64,000 bases of DNA from Blastococcus aurantiacus (GCF_900102425.1 NZ_FNBT01000010.1:124001-188000); one strand, 5' to 3'; positions 7,965 through 17,432 are shown, counted from the first letter of the stretch. Made by a program: numbers and translations. The notes: a model not told the origin generated them from the letters alone.

Positions 7965-9475
7965 ACGCCGTTCGCTACGGCGACTACTCCCGCGACGTCT
8001 CGGGCTGGTTCCTCGGCATGACCGGTGCCCAGCTGGCCCTGGTCACTCTCGCCGGCGTTCCGGCGCTGTTGGCCCTGAACGCGCAGGCATGGGGGCTGTT
8101 CGTGCTTTGGCTTCCGGTGTGGGCGCTGCTGGCCGCCGTGCTGCTGGTCCCCATCCGGGGCCGCGCGGCCGGCCGCTGGTTCGGCGATCTCTGTCTGTAC
8201 GCGATCGGAGGAGCGATGGGCTGGACGGTGTTCGGCGCTCGAGCCGCGTCAGGGACGGCCGAGGACTTGTCCGCGGCGGACCTGCCGGGGGTGCTGGCCG
8301 CCATCCGCACCCACGATGGGCCGCCCTACGGCCAGCTGTTCACCCGCCCGGTGATCGTGCAGGACTGCGCGGCGAGGACCTGGGCGGCGGTGGCCCAGAT
8401 CGCCCATCCTGGGATAGGACTGGCCGAGCCGGACGAGCGAGACCGGATGGGTGCCGGGCTGGCGGAGCTGTGCGAGCTCGCCGCGCGCACCGAACTGGTC
8501 GACGTCCTCGCCCTGCAGGTCCGCACCGTGCCCGACGACGGCGCCGAGCGTGCCGCCTGGGAACGAGCCCACACCCGCACGGACTCTTCGCCTCTGGCCG
8601 TCCGGGTGAACGCGCTGTTGGGTGCCACCCTCACCCCGGCTGCGGTGCGCACGGAGGCCTTTGTGACCGTCGTCGTCGGCGAGGTACGGATCAGCCGGGC
8701 TGCGAAGGAGTCCGGCGGCGGGGTGGACGGCCGCGCCCGGGTTTTGCACGGCGTGATGGCCGAGGTCGAGAGCGCACTGCGCGGCCCGGTTGGCTGCACC
8801 ACGGTGACTTGGTTGGACTCGGCCGCGCTGGCCGCCGTGGTGCGCACCGGCTTCGCCCCCGGCGACCGCGGCGAACTGATCGCCGCCGACCTCGCTGCCG
8901 ACGACGGCGCCCAGCTGGCAACCGGGGTGCCGATGGCCGCAGCCGGACCCACCCAGGCCCGGGCCGGGGTACGGCACTACGTGCACGACGCGTGGGCATC
9001 GGTCACCGACACCATCCTGCTGCCCGACTCCGGGGCAGTGCTCGGCGCACTGGCCCCTGTGCTGGTGCCCGCGACGGCAGGGGAGCGGCGCTGCCTGACG
9101 GTGTTCCTCGCCCCGCTGCCGCTGCACCGGGCCACCCGGCTGGTCGGCCGGGAGGAGATGAGCGCCACCACGGGCAACGAACTCCGCGCCCGCATGGGCT
9201 TCCGCCAACGGGCCCGGCAGCGAAGAGATGCAGAGCGGATCGGCGCCGCCGACGAGAAGCTGGCCGCCGGGCGAGCGCTGGTCCGCCCGGCCGTCGCGGC
9301 CTGCGTCACCGTGCCCGCCACCTGGCCGGTGGACGAGCACGGCCGCCGACTGGACGCCTCGATCCGTGCCGCCGGTTACGTACCTCTGCGGCTGGACCTG
9401 GCACAGGACTCCGGCTTTGCCGCAGCCGCCATCCCGCTCGGCGTGGGGCTGCCCGACCGCAGGGGCCGACGATGA
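7961..9475 (+). CDS. SCO6880-family conjugation protein (PrgI-like N-terminus)
   Basis: A 504-residue protein with two membrane helices near residues 20-75 (PrgI-like) followed by a large soluble domain with the layout of SCO6880 proteins, which are found beside the VirB4-type ATPase in actinobacterial secretion operons. Together they are thought to replace the VirB3-VirB4 pair. The start is the ATG that overlaps the TrbL-like stop (ATGA), and its own stop overlaps the next start the same way. There is no P-loop in this protein, which fits a non-ATPase partner. Confidence 0.82.
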   Translation: MNAVRYGDYSRDVSGWFLGMTGAQLALVTLAGVPALLALNAQAWGLFVLWLPVWALLAAVLLVPIRGRAAGRWFGDLCLYAIGGAMGWTVFGARAASGTAEDLSAADLPGVLAAIRTHDGPPYGQLFTRPVIVQDCAARTWAAVAQIAHPGIGLAEPDERDRMGAGLAELCELAARTELVDVLALQVRTVPDDGAERAAWERAHTRTDSSPLAVRVNALLGATLTPAAVRTEAFVTVVVGEVRISRAAKESGGGVDGRARVLHGVMAEVESALRGPVGCTTVTWLDSAALAAVVRTGFAPGDRGELIAADLAADDGAQLATGVPMAAAGPTQARAGVRHYVHDAWASVTDTILLPDSGAVLGALAPVLVPATAGERRCLTVFLAPLPLHRATRLVGREEMSATTGNELRARMGFRQRARQRRDAERIGAADEKLAAGRALVRPAVAACVTVPATWPVDEHGRRLDASIRAAGYVPLRLDLAQDSGFAAAAIPLGVGLPDRRGRR

Positions 9476-10980
9476 ACCGCCGCATTCACCGCGAGGGCCG
9501 GGACATCGCCGTCCTGCTTGACGACTTCGGCCACCGACTGCCCGCCGCACCTGACACACCGACGGCGGTGCGGGAGCGCGGGCCGTTCACGGCGTTGGTG
9601 CCCCGCCGCGGCCCGCGCGGCCGCGGCCGGGGCCGCGCTGCGACACCGGCGCCGCTGTCGGTGTGGCGGATGACATCGGAGCAGACACCAGTGGTGTGGC
9701 CCCTGATCGCCAGCAGTGGACTGCCACCCACTGGAGCGCAGATGGGCATCGATCTGCTGTCGGGCGGAGCGTTCTACTGCGACCCGGTCGGCTGGGTCAC
9801 CGACGACGACATCCCGGTCACCAACCCCAACGTCGTCGTCTTCGGCAAGCCCGGCCGCGGCAAGTCGGCGACGGTCAAAGCCTTTGCTCTGCGGATGCTC
9901 GGCTACGGCTACCGCACTCTCGTCCTGGGTGACACCAAGGACGAGTACGAGCCGCTGTGCCGAGCGCTGGGCGTGGAGCCGTTCGTCATCGGCCACGGAC
10001 TGTCGGCGCGGGTCAACCCGCTGGCCTTCGGCCCGCTCGGGCACGGCTGGGACCGGCTCGACGCCGCTGAGGCACGCCGCCGTGAGGCCATCATGTTCGC
10101 CCGGTGGATCGTGCTGATCCGCGGCCTGGTCGGCTCCCAGCACGTGCCGTTCGGCCCGACCGAGGAGACGGCGGTCGGAGAGGCGCTGCGGCTGCTCACC
10201 GGCTACCGCAGCGGCGCCACCCGCCTCACGGAGATCACCATCCCGCAGCTGTGGCAGGCACTGGATGAGCCCCCGGACGAGCTCGTCGCCTGCTGCCGCT
10301 ACGCCGACCGCCGGCACTTCCTCGATGCCACGCGCGCCCTGCGGGACGCACTCGGCAGCCTGGTCAAGGGCTCGCTGGCCGGGCTGTTCGACGACCACAC
10401 GTCGATCGAGGTCGACTGGCGCGCACCCATCCAGTCGCTGTCATTGTCCCGGCTGGAGCCGCTGGGGGACGAGGCCGTCGGTATCGCGCTGACCTGCCTG
10501 AACTCGTGGGGGCAGGCGATGCGGGAGATCGCCGAACCCGGGGACCTGCGCATCGTCATCCGCGACGAGACCTGGCGGCAGATGCGCCTGGGTGCCGAGG
10601 CGATGAAGAGCCTCGACGCCAACCTGCGGCTGTCCCGCCGCGACGCCGACGTGCAGATCCTGCTGGCTCACAAGCCCTCCGACATGCTCACCGCTGGCGA
10701 CGCCTCATCTCAGGCCGTGGCGATCGCCCGCGACCTGCTGCACCTGTGCGACTGCAAAGTGCTCCACGGCCAGGACCAGGCGGTCGGCGATGAGCTCGGC
10801 ACCTTGCTCGGCCTGGCTCCTATCGCCCAACGCGTCGTCACGAGCTGGGCGATCGCCGGCAAGGGACGAGCCCTGTGGCTGGTCGGCGACCGGGCGTTCA
10901 AGGTTCAGACGGTCCTCACCGAGCCCGAACTGCGGCTGACCTTCACCAACGAAGCCCTCACCGCCGGACGGCCGGCATGA
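9472..10980 (+). CDS. VirB4/TraC-type ATPase of the secretion channel
   Basis: A 502-residue ATPase with Walker A FGKPGRGKSATV (Gly125-Ser132) and a likely Walker B LRIVIRDETW near residue 360, followed by an arm typical of VirB4/HerA proteins (LSRRDADVQILLAHKPSD). It energises assembly or DNA transfer at the inner membrane. It is shorter than classical VirB4 (about 800 residues) because the N-terminal half appears to be supplied by the SCO6880-type protein encoded just upstream, as in other actinobacteria. The start ATG overlaps the preceding stop by four bases and the gene overlaps the next one likewise. Confidence 0.85.
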   Translation: MNRRIHREGRDIAVLLDDFGHRLPAAPDTPTAVRERGPFTALVPRRGPRGRGRGRAATPAPLSVWRMTSEQTPVVWPLIASSGLPPTGAQMGIDLLSGGAFYCDPVGWVTDDDIPVTNPNVVVFGKPGRGKSATVKAFALRMLGYGYRTLVLGDTKDEYEPLCRALGVEPFVIGHGLSARVNPLAFGPLGHGWDRLDAAEARRREAIMFARWIVLIRGLVGSQHVPFGPTEETAVGEALRLLTGYRSGATRLTEITIPQLWQALDEPPDELVACCRYADRRHFLDATRALRDALGSLVKGSLAGLFDDHTSIEVDWRAPIQSLSLSRLEPLGDEAVGIALTCLNSWGQAMREIAEPGDLRIVIRDETWRQMRLGAEAMKSLDANLRLSRRDADVQILLAHKPSDMLTAGDASSQAVAIARDLLHLCDCKVLHGQDQAVGDELGTLLGLAPIAQRVVTSWAIAGKGRALWLVGDRAFKVQTVLTEPELRLTFTNEALTAGRPA

Positions 10981-12146
10981 GGGGCACAGCAGAGTCCATC
11001 GCACGGGCGTACGCGAGGAGATGGCTGTGGAAGGCCGTTGCACCCGCCGCCGTCCCGCTGTTCGTCGCGCTGACCCTGCTCCTCATCCCGCTGGCGCTCA
11101 TCGCGGCCCCCGAGGCTCGGACCGAGAGCGCCTCGTCGGCTTGCTCGATCGGTGGCACTGGCGCCACCGTCGCCGGCATCGAGCTGGATGCCGTCCAGAT
11201 GGGTGCGGCGCAGACCATCGTCACCGTCGCCGCGGCACAAGAGCTCGACCCGTACGCGGCCACCGTGGCGCTGGCCACCGCGTATCAGGAGTCGCGGATC
11301 CGAATGCTGGCCAACGACGGCAGTAGCCCGCGACTGACCGCAGAGCAGGCGGCGGTGACCGCGACCAGTTTGACCTACCCGCACGACGGGCTCGGCTCCG
11401 ATCACGACAGCGTCAACACCTTCCAGCAACGCTGGATCGCCGGCTGGGGCACCGTCGCCCAGCTGATGGACCCGGTCTACGCCGCCGAGGCATTCTTCAC
11501 CCGGCTCGTCGAGGTTCCGGAGTGGCAAAACGTCCCGCTCACCCAGGCCGCCCAGGCCGTGCAGATCTCGGCGGCAGGCGGCGCATACGCACAGTGGGGG
11601 CCGCTGGCCCGTGAGCTGACGGGCATGCTGTGGCCGGCCGCCCAGTCCACCGCGGCCGGGCCAGCCGGCGCGGCGCCCGGCGTCTGCCCTGGGCTGCCCG
11701 TGGCAGCTGGGTCGTGGATACGGCCCACCACCGGCACAGTCACCTCCGGCTACGGGTCTCGCCAAGGCGCCCTGCACGCCGGTGTCGACATCGCTGGTCC
11801 CCGCGGCAGCCCCGTCTACGCCGCTGCTGAAGGCACTGTGCTGACCGCCGCCTGCACCAGCGCCTACTGCGACCGCGACGGCAGCCTGAGTCTGGCCGGC
11901 TACGGCAACCTCATCGAACTCGACCACAGCGCCGGTGTGACGACCCGCTACGCGCACCTCTCCGGCTACACCGTCATTGCCGGGCAGCAGGTTCTGGCCG
12001 GGACGCTGATCGGCTTCCAGGGCTCCACCGGCAACAGCACCGGCGTCCACCTGCACTTCGAGGTCCGCACCGATGGCGCCGCGGTTGACCCGGTGCCGTG
12101 GTTGGCCGGCCACGGCGTCGACCTGCAGACACCCCACCCCGGATGA
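10977..12146 (+). CDS. Cell-wall hydrolase: lysozyme-like domain plus M23 peptidase
   Basis: The 389-residue protein has one N-terminal membrane helix (about 20-42), a helical domain of about 140 residues with ATAYQESRIRM and FQQRW that resembles lysozyme-like folds, and a C-terminal M23 (LytM) metallopeptidase with the zinc motifs LHAGVD and VHLHFEV near residues 265 and 358. Such proteins open the peptidoglycan so that the transfer channel can cross it (VirB1/P14-like role). The lytic domain lacks an obvious second catalytic residue, so its activity is uncertain; the M23 zinc ligands are intact. It overlaps the ATPase gene by four bases. Confidence 0.85.
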   Translation: MRGTAESIARAYARRWLWKAVAPAAVPLFVALTLLLIPLALIAAPEARTESASSACSIGGTGATVAGIELDAVQMGAAQTIVTVAAAQELDPYAATVALATAYQESRIRMLANDGSSPRLTAEQAAVTATSLTYPHDGLGSDHDSVNTFQQRWIAGWGTVAQLMDPVYAAEAFFTRLVEVPEWQNVPLTQAAQAVQISAAGGAYAQWGPLARELTGMLWPAAQSTAAGPAGAAPGVCPGLPVAAGSWIRPTTGTVTSGYGSRQGALHAGVDIAGPRGSPVYAAAEGTVLTAACTSAYCDRDGSLSLAGYGNLIELDHSAGVTTRYAHLSGYTVIAGQQVLAGTLIGFQGSTGNSTGVHLHFEVRTDGAAVDPVPWLAGHGVDLQTPHPG

Positions 12147-12175
12147 GCTCCCCGAGCACGAAAGGCGAAGTAGCC

Positions 12176-12208
12176 ATGCAACGACCTGAGTGGGGACGGC
12201 GGCGGTGA
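12176..12208 (+). CDS. Ten-codon leader cistron coupled to the coupling-protein gene
   Basis: The frame reads MQRPEWGRRR and stops. It has a good ribosome site (AAAGGCGAAG, five bases before the ATG), while the large gene behind it has none of its own. Its TGA (12206-12208) overlaps the GTG at 12205 as GTGA, so ribosomes finishing this peptide could restart on the coupling-protein gene. The peptide is Arg-rich at the end. This is read directly from the sequence; its use as a leader is inferred. Confidence 0.45.
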   Translation: MQRPEWGRRR

Positions 12209-14106
12209 GCGCCGGCCGATCGCAACCCGACGTCGGCCCGGCCGGCTGGGAGATCCCCGCAGCCGCTGCGCTGGTGTGGCTGGTGGCCGCGGCGCTGCTC
12301 CTGCCTGCAGGCCGCGCCGCTGCCGCGCTCCTGACCAGTGGGGGCTGGGCGTGGCCCGACGGGTCGGCCGCCCTGGTTGCCTCCGTCAACGGGCTGCTCA
12401 CCGGCGATCGCACCGCAGGCCTCAAGGACACGCAGCTTGCGGCGGTGCCGTCGTCCGCCGCCGTGTACGCGGTCATCGCAGCGGGGCTCGGACTGTTCCT
12501 GGCCGGAACTGGAGGAGCGGCATGGGCTTGCCACCGATGGCTGGGTGCAGGGTCTGGCATGGCCTCCTGTGGCCAGGTCGCTGACGTGCTCGGCCGGTCA
12601 CGTCTACAAGGGGTCGCCTCGGTGGTCCGCCCCGACCTGAACCACGCGCGCCGGCACCGGGCCCGTCGCACCGCACCGACCGACGTGGGCTGGCGGCTGG
12701 GGCGCGCTGCCGTCCCGGAAGCGGGGGAGTTGTGGGTGCCCTTCGACCGGGCCACCGGCGTCTACGGCCCCCAGGGGTCCGGCAAGACGCTCGACCTGCT
12801 TGCGCCGGCATTGCTCGACGCGCCGGGCGCCGCCCTGGTGACCCTCACCAAGGCGGAGGACCTTCTTCTCACTTGCGACGCCCGCGCCGTAGGCGGCCGC
12901 CCGGTTGCGGTGCTCGACCCATTCGGGGCTGTCCCCGGTCTGCCCGAGCTGGTGTGGGACCCGGTTGCCGGCTGCGCCGACTCGATGGTCGCCGAGCGTC
13001 GCGCCAAGGCCTTCACCGCCGGCACGCTGACCGGGGCAGTCACCGGTGGTAGCAGCGACAGCGCCGCCCGGTTCTACGCATTCGAGGCGGCCAAAGTGCT
13101 GCAGGCCTACCTCCACGCCGCCGCGCTCAGCGGACGCACCATCGAAGACGTCCTGAGTTGGGCCGCCCACCCGCAGGCGACCACACAACCGGCCGACATC
13201 CTGCGCAGCCACCCGGACGCCGCGCCGTTCTGGGACGGGCTGCTGCACGGCGCTCTCCAAGGGGATTCCCGCACGGCCGGCAACACCGCCACCACCGTCC
13301 AGCAGGCGCTGACGTTGTTCTTCCAGGAAGACATCCGCCGCCGCTGCATCCCCGGTCCCGGTCGCCCGGCCACCGACATCGCCGCGTTGTTGGCCGCGGG
13401 CGGCACCATCTATCTGCTCGGCCGCGAAGATCCGTACGCCTCGGCGTCCCCACTGATGACCGCCCTGGCCGAGTACGTCCTCGACACCGCCCTACACCTT
13501 GCGGGTGCTGCTCCTACCGGACGGTTGTGCCCGCCTCTGCTGGCCTGCCTGGACGAGCTGCCCTCCACCGCCCCGCTGCCCACCCTGCGCACCCGGATGG
13601 CCAACGACCGGGCGCTCGGGATCAGCTTCCTCTACGCCGCCCAGACCTGGCGGCAACTGGTGCTGATCTACGGCGAGGACGAATCCCGCGCCCTGTTCGG
13701 GCTCACCAACGTTCTTGTCGCCTTCGGTGGTGGCAAGGACGGCGCCTTCTACCGCGAGCTGGCCGACCTGCTCGGCACCACCCGGGCGCGCCGGACCTCC
13801 TACAGCTACCGGGGGACCGGATGGTCGCGGTCCACTCACGGCGAGACGGTGCCAGTGCTGCGACCGGAGGAGATCCGCCAACTGCCAGCCGGCCAGGCTC
13901 TGGTCATTGCGGAGAACGCCCCGCCGCTGATCGCGCGGCTCACCCGCTGTCTCGCCGGGCGCCGGGGCGCAGACCTGCGCGCCGCTCAGACCGCGGCCCG
14001 CGACCGCGTTGCCGCCGCCCGCGACCGGAACACCGCCCTGATCGACCGGCGGGATGCGGACGCCGTCCGCACGGACTTGCCCCCGACCGAGGGACCTACG
14101 CGATGA
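12205..14106 (+). CDS. VirD4/TraG type IV coupling protein
   Basis: A 633-residue membrane ATPase. Three N-terminal membrane helices lie within about residues 15-125; Walker A YGPQGSGKTLDL begins at about residue 187, LVTLTKAEDLLL follows, and Walker B LLACLDELPS lies near residue 445, followed by ALGISFLYAAQTWRQL, typical of TraG/TraD proteins. It brings the relaxase-DNA complex to the channel. Two starts are possible, GTG at 12190 and GTG at 12205; the latter was chosen because it overlaps the stop of a short leader cistron. It overlaps the next gene by four bases. Confidence 0.88.
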   Translation: MSAGRSQPDVGPAGWEIPAAAALVWLVAAALLLPAGRAAAALLTSGGWAWPDGSAALVASVNGLLTGDRTAGLKDTQLAAVPSSAAVYAVIAAGLGLFLAGTGGAAWACHRWLGAGSGMASCGQVADVLGRSRLQGVASVVRPDLNHARRHRARRTAPTDVGWRLGRAAVPEAGELWVPFDRATGVYGPQGSGKTLDLLAPALLDAPGAALVTLTKAEDLLLTCDARAVGGRPVAVLDPFGAVPGLPELVWDPVAGCADSMVAERRAKAFTAGTLTGAVTGGSSDSAARFYAFEAAKVLQAYLHAAALSGRTIEDVLSWAAHPQATTQPADILRSHPDAAPFWDGLLHGALQGDSRTAGNTATTVQQALTLFFQEDIRRRCIPGPGRPATDIAALLAAGGTIYLLGREDPYASASPLMTALAEYVLDTALHLAGAAPTGRLCPPLLACLDELPSTAPLPTLRTRMANDRALGISFLYAAQTWRQLVLIYGEDESRALFGLTNVLVAFGGGKDGAFYRELADLLGTTRARRTSYSYRGTGWSRSTHGETVPVLRPEEIRQLPAGQALVIAENAPPLIARLTRCLAGRRGADLRAAQTAARDRVAAARDRNTALIDRRDADAVRTDLPPTEGPTR

Positions 14107-14666
14107 CCGCCCCTGACACCGCTATCCGGTTTCCGACGCCTCCGCGGGAAATCCGTCGGGCCTTCGAGCAGCTCGGGAAGGCCGAGGAGGCCGGCCTTGC
14201 GCCGACCGCCGTCCATCTCCTCGACCGCCCCTGGGACCCGGCGACGTGCTCGACGCACGTGCGGGCTCAGCTGTGGCCCTGGCTCGACGAGGTCGCTGCC
14301 TGGCTCAACTACGCGTACGCCTGGCAGACCGTGCACACGGTTCCCTCCTGCTGGCCCGCCCACCCCCACCTCGTCCATGAACTGGCTGTGCTCGCCTGCC
14401 TGCGCGTCACCGCTGCCGGCGCCACAGGTCCACATCCCCTGGAGGAGTGGCACCGCTACGCGCTGCCTGCCTTCCACGCCCGCATGGCCGAGCGGCTCGG
14501 CATCGGTTGCCCACCCGGCCGGCACACGGACTGGCCGGCTCGCTCCTGGGCTGCCGACTACAGCAACACGCAAGCGACCGCGTGGCGACGGGCGTTGTTT
14601 GACAGCGACCTCTGCCGCACCTCGAGCACGGGCCACATCCGTGGACTGGCAGAGGGCCGTTCATGA
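14103..14666 (+). CDS. Unknown protein of conjugation operon, DUF4913-like
   Basis: A 187-residue protein rich in Trp and His, with WPWLDEVAAWLNYAYAW near residue 58, CWPAHPHLVHELAVL near 80 and EEWHRYALPAFHARM near 115. The spacing of Trp residues and the WHR..LP motif resemble DUF4913 proteins, which occur next to actinobacterial conjugation genes and have no known activity. I am not certain of that match. It has no membrane segment and overlaps both neighbours by four bases, so it is part of the transfer operon. Confidence 0.6.
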   Translation: MTAPDTAIRFPTPPREIRRAFEQLGKAEEAGLAPTAVHLLDRPWDPATCSTHVRAQLWPWLDEVAAWLNYAYAWQTVHTVPSCWPAHPHLVHELAVLACLRVTAAGATGPHPLEEWHRYALPAFHARMAERLGIGCPPGRHTDWPARSWAADYSNTQATAWRRALFDSDLCRTSSTGHIRGLAEGRS

Positions 14667-15250
14667 GCGGCAAGCGTCGTTCCGACCGGGGCGATTGGGT
14701 GTCGCTGCTCGACGGAGTGCGGGTCAGCCGCGGCTGGATGAGCCGGCACGTCCCGAATTTGCTGGCCGCCTGGCGTGACGCACGCACTACCGAGGCCCGA
14801 CGTGCGATCGCCAAGCGGATCCTGAAGGTCGCCGCCCACCTGGAGAGCGAGGACATCGCCGACGCAGCCAGTGAGCCGGCCTTGCGAGAGCTCGTGATCC
14901 GGATCGATGCTCGACTCGTCCGCGGCCCCGACTGGCTTCCGCTGGCCGCCGCGCTCAGCCGCGCCGCTTTCGCCGGCTACGACGTGGCCGCGAGGCTGCC
15001 AGTGCTGGCCGCCGCCGCGCCGCTGCCCGCTCGGCACCCCGCCCGGGAGCTGCACTGGCGGCTGCTCGGCGATTGTGCAGCCGCCCTCCTGACGCTTGCC
15101 GCCGCCGATTACCACGCGATGCCCGCCCACGGCTCCTTGGTCGTCCACAGCCGGGTCGGTTCTCCACAGATCTGCCGCGGAGCTTCACCGGCCGGCCGCG
15201 GCGACGCAAGCTTCGGCACCACCGGCCCCGGAGGAAGGGACACGCGATGA
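14663..15250 (+). CDS. Unknown protein sharing a repeat with the relaxase C-terminal region
   Basis: A 195-residue helical protein with no recognised domain. Residues about 92-138 (DWLPLAAALSRAAFAGYDVA... followed by LP.RHPARELHWRLLGDC) follow the same pattern as helical repeats in the middle of the large relaxase (HWPALSERLTATDRAGFDAA... LPDELPAAALWWRL). The shared pattern suggests a protein-interaction repeat. The last 45 residues are Gly/Ser-rich. It overlaps the gene before it by four bases and the one after it by four bases. Role unknown; involvement in DNA processing is only suggested by the repeat. Confidence 0.6.
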   Translation: MSGKRRSDRGDWVSLLDGVRVSRGWMSRHVPNLLAAWRDARTTEARRAIAKRILKVAAHLESEDIADAASEPALRELVIRIDARLVRGPDWLPLAAALSRAAFAGYDVAARLPVLAAAAPLPARHPARELHWRLLGDCAAALLTLAAADYHAMPAHGSLVVHSRVGSPQICRGASPAGRGDASFGTTGPGGRDTR

Positions 15251-15543
15251 CCGTCGACGCGGCCAGCGACCCGCTCAGCTATGCCGCATCCCTGCTCGAC
15301 GCCGTCGGCGCCGACCGCGAGCAGGTGCCTGCCGACATAGCCCTGGACTGCCTGTACGCGGCGGAACTACTGGAACTCGCCGGCGGACGCGCCCGAACGA
15401 CCCCGCTCGTCGACGGGGACCCGGCCGCCAGCATCCGTGCCGCCATGGGAGCACTGAGTCTCCTGGACGACGACACCTTCGCCGCCGGTCCGGTCCTCGA
15501 CGCTGCGCGCGCTGCCCGGCAGGCCCTGCGACGGCTGGGCTGA
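15247..15543 (+). CDS. Small helical protein of the conjugation operon
   Basis: A 98-residue acidic, mostly helical protein (MTVDAASDPLSYAASLLDAV...) with no membrane segment and no known domain. The ATG overlaps the upstream stop by four bases, which fixes the start and argues that it is a real gene. Function not recognised. Confidence 0.6.
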   Translation: MTVDAASDPLSYAASLLDAVGADREQVPADIALDCLYAAELLELAGGRARTTPLVDGDPAASIRAAMGALSLLDDDTFAAGPVLDAARAARQALRRLG

Positions 15544-15546
15544 CCC

Positions 15547-16869
15547 GTGGCGACCACCTTGCAACAGCTTCTCGACGGCCTGACCCAGCGGGCCACCATG
15601 CCTTCACCCTCGGCGACGATCGCGGACATCACAGGCTCGCTGGACCACCTGGGCCGAGCGCTCACTGGTCTGGCCCAAGACGGGATCACCCCAGGCGACA
15701 GCTCGCGGCAGCGCACCACCGCTGAACTCGGCGCCGCCTGCCTCACCGCCGGCCGGCTGTGGCCGCACACCGGCGGACCACTCACCGACCTCGCTGGAGC
15801 CGCCGCCGACCTCGTCGGTCGCGACCGCGACATCATGGGTCGCTCCCACCGGTGGGCGGTCACCGTGGAGGTCGCCGAGGCGGCCGACCACTGCGCGCGC
15901 CTAGGTCGCCATGTGCTGCCGGAAGCGGCGGCGCCGGAGCTGGCCACCGTCCGCGAGCTGGCCGTCACCGTCGAGCGGATCGCGCAGGTCGAGCCCCCGA
16001 CCGCCTCGGCCTTCGTCGTGCTCGACCGCCTGGTTGCGCAACCCTGGACACCGGGCAACGCATCCGAGACAACCGCCCTCGACGCATCCGCCGCCCTCGT
16101 CGGGGCAATTGAGCGATCTCGACGCACCGATGATCTGTCCTTGCGCGACTTCCGTGCCGCCGTCGCGGCCGCCGAGATCATCAGCCGCAGCGCCGGTGCC
16201 GTCACCGCGGCTGCAAGCGGCGACGATGCGGGACCGTTCCTGGTGACGGGGCTGGCCTGGCAAGTGGCCGGCCGAGCCAGCACGGTGTTCGACGACGGGC
16301 GGGGAGCAGGACCGATCGATGCCCGAGGCGTCGTTGCCTGTGCACGAACGCTCGCTGAGGCGGTGCGCCGGGATGCTGGCCATCTCTCCGACGCCGGGGC
16401 CCTCGAGGAGGATCGCGACCTCCCGAGCGTGGCAGCCAGCGTCCAGCCGGTCACCGGACAGCTGCCGGTCCTGGCCAACCACCTCACCGCGGCCGTCGAC
16501 CGCTGGTCCCTCACCGGACGGCTATACGCCTCGGCCCGGGACCTGCCACCCGTGAACAACATGCCGGAGGACCGGGTGCAGGCAGTGATTGTTGGGCGTC
16601 ATGTACAGGCCGTAGGCGCCGACCTCGACCATCTCCGGCAGACCGTCGTCAGAGCCACAGAACTGTCCACCGGACTTGCCGACGCTTTTCACCGCGCCGC
16701 CGTGGCCGGCCCGCCGGCTCAACGACATCAGGCCGCCCTCTACGTCCGGGAAGTGCGAGCGTCCGGCGTCCCCGAGCGCCTACTCCGCCACGCCCAGGCC
16801 GTTGAACGGGACATCGCTACGATCCGGTCCCCGCATCAGGTGCCGTGGAATGCCTCGCCGTCCCGGTAG
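15547..16869 (+). CDS. Unknown 440-residue helical protein closing the conjugation operon
   Basis: The protein starts at GTG (MATTLQQLLDGLTQRATM) three bases after the preceding stop. It is Ala-rich and almost wholly helical with heptad-like stretches, has no membrane segment and no motif I know. Its position as last gene of the transfer operon, and the lack of a gap before it, point to a role in conjugation or element maintenance. Codon use matches its neighbours. Confidence 0.6.
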   Translation: MATTLQQLLDGLTQRATMPSPSATIADITGSLDHLGRALTGLAQDGITPGDSSRQRTTAELGAACLTAGRLWPHTGGPLTDLAGAAADLVGRDRDIMGRSHRWAVTVEVAEAADHCARLGRHVLPEAAAPELATVRELAVTVERIAQVEPPTASAFVVLDRLVAQPWTPGNASETTALDASAALVGAIERSRRTDDLSLRDFRAAVAAAEIISRSAGAVTAAASGDDAGPFLVTGLAWQVAGRASTVFDDGRGAGPIDARGVVACARTLAEAVRRDAGHLSDAGALEEDRDLPSVAASVQPVTGQLPVLANHLTAAVDRWSLTGRLYASARDLPPVNNMPEDRVQAVIVGRHVQAVGADLDHLRQTVVRATELSTGLADAFHRAAVAGPPAQRHQAALYVREVRASGVPERLLRHAQAVERDIATIRSPHQVPWNASPSR

Positions 16870-17126
16870 CCGATCGCCTATTGAGACGTCGCCAGAACTT
16901 TCGGCCAGCCGGGCGTGGGGAGAGGCCATTGCCTTGTGTCAGTCATCCTCGCCTGGTGCTTCCGCACTTCAGCCGCCGAAGTCCGCGCCGTGCCCGTGGG
17001 CAGGGATCTAGGACCTGTGGACGCGATGGCCGCAATCCCCGGTCCCGAGCTTGAGCGAACTCAATCTGGCCCTCAGCTCGGTGCGTCCGCGGGAATAGCG
17101 GGACGTAGGCGCGCGATGAGGTGGGC

Positions 17127-17426
17127 ATGGCCGCCTACCTCATCCTGACCTACGACGTCACCGACCAGGACCGCCTTCTGCGGTACCGGAATGCGGCCAC
17201 TCCGGCGCTGCTGGGTCCGGACGGCGGCGAGCTGGTCGTGAGCACGTCGCAGACGCTGCACCTGCCCGAGGCGCCGTCCAGCGGAACCCACACGGTCATC
17301 CTCCGGTTCGACGACGCCGACCACGCCCGTCGCGTCTACGAGTCCGGCTCCTACCAGGCGGTCATAGAGGAGCGCCTCGCTGCCACGACGCCCCGGATCG
17401 CGATGATCGTTCCCGGCGTCCCGTAG
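17127..17426 (+). CDS. DUF1330-family small protein
   Basis: A 99-residue ferredoxin-like-fold protein: MAAYLILTYDVTDQDRLLRY at the start, LHLPEAPSSGTHTVILRF in the middle and SYQAVIEERL near the end fit the DUF1330 (dimeric alpha-beta barrel) pattern. Its substrate is unknown in the family. GTG six bases upstream is an alternative start. A strong hairpin follows the stop, so it is transcribed alone. It is a chromosomal-type gene between transfer operon and accessory cargo. Confidence 0.75.
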   Translation: MAAYLILTYDVTDQDRLLRYRNAATPALLGPDGGELVVSTSQTLHLPEAPSSGTHTVILRFDDADHARRVYESGSYQAVIEERLAATTPRIAMIVPGVP

Positions 17427-17432
17427 AGCCCT

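Noticed and set aside
10905-12755. 616-codon minus-strand frame under the M23 peptidase gene
   Set aside because: Antisense to a well-supported conjugation gene, no domain, low-complexity composition.
12190-14106. Starting the coupling protein at GTG 12190
   Set aside because: Kept only as an alternative: GTG 12205 overlaps the stop of a leader with its own good ribosome site, which explains initiation better.
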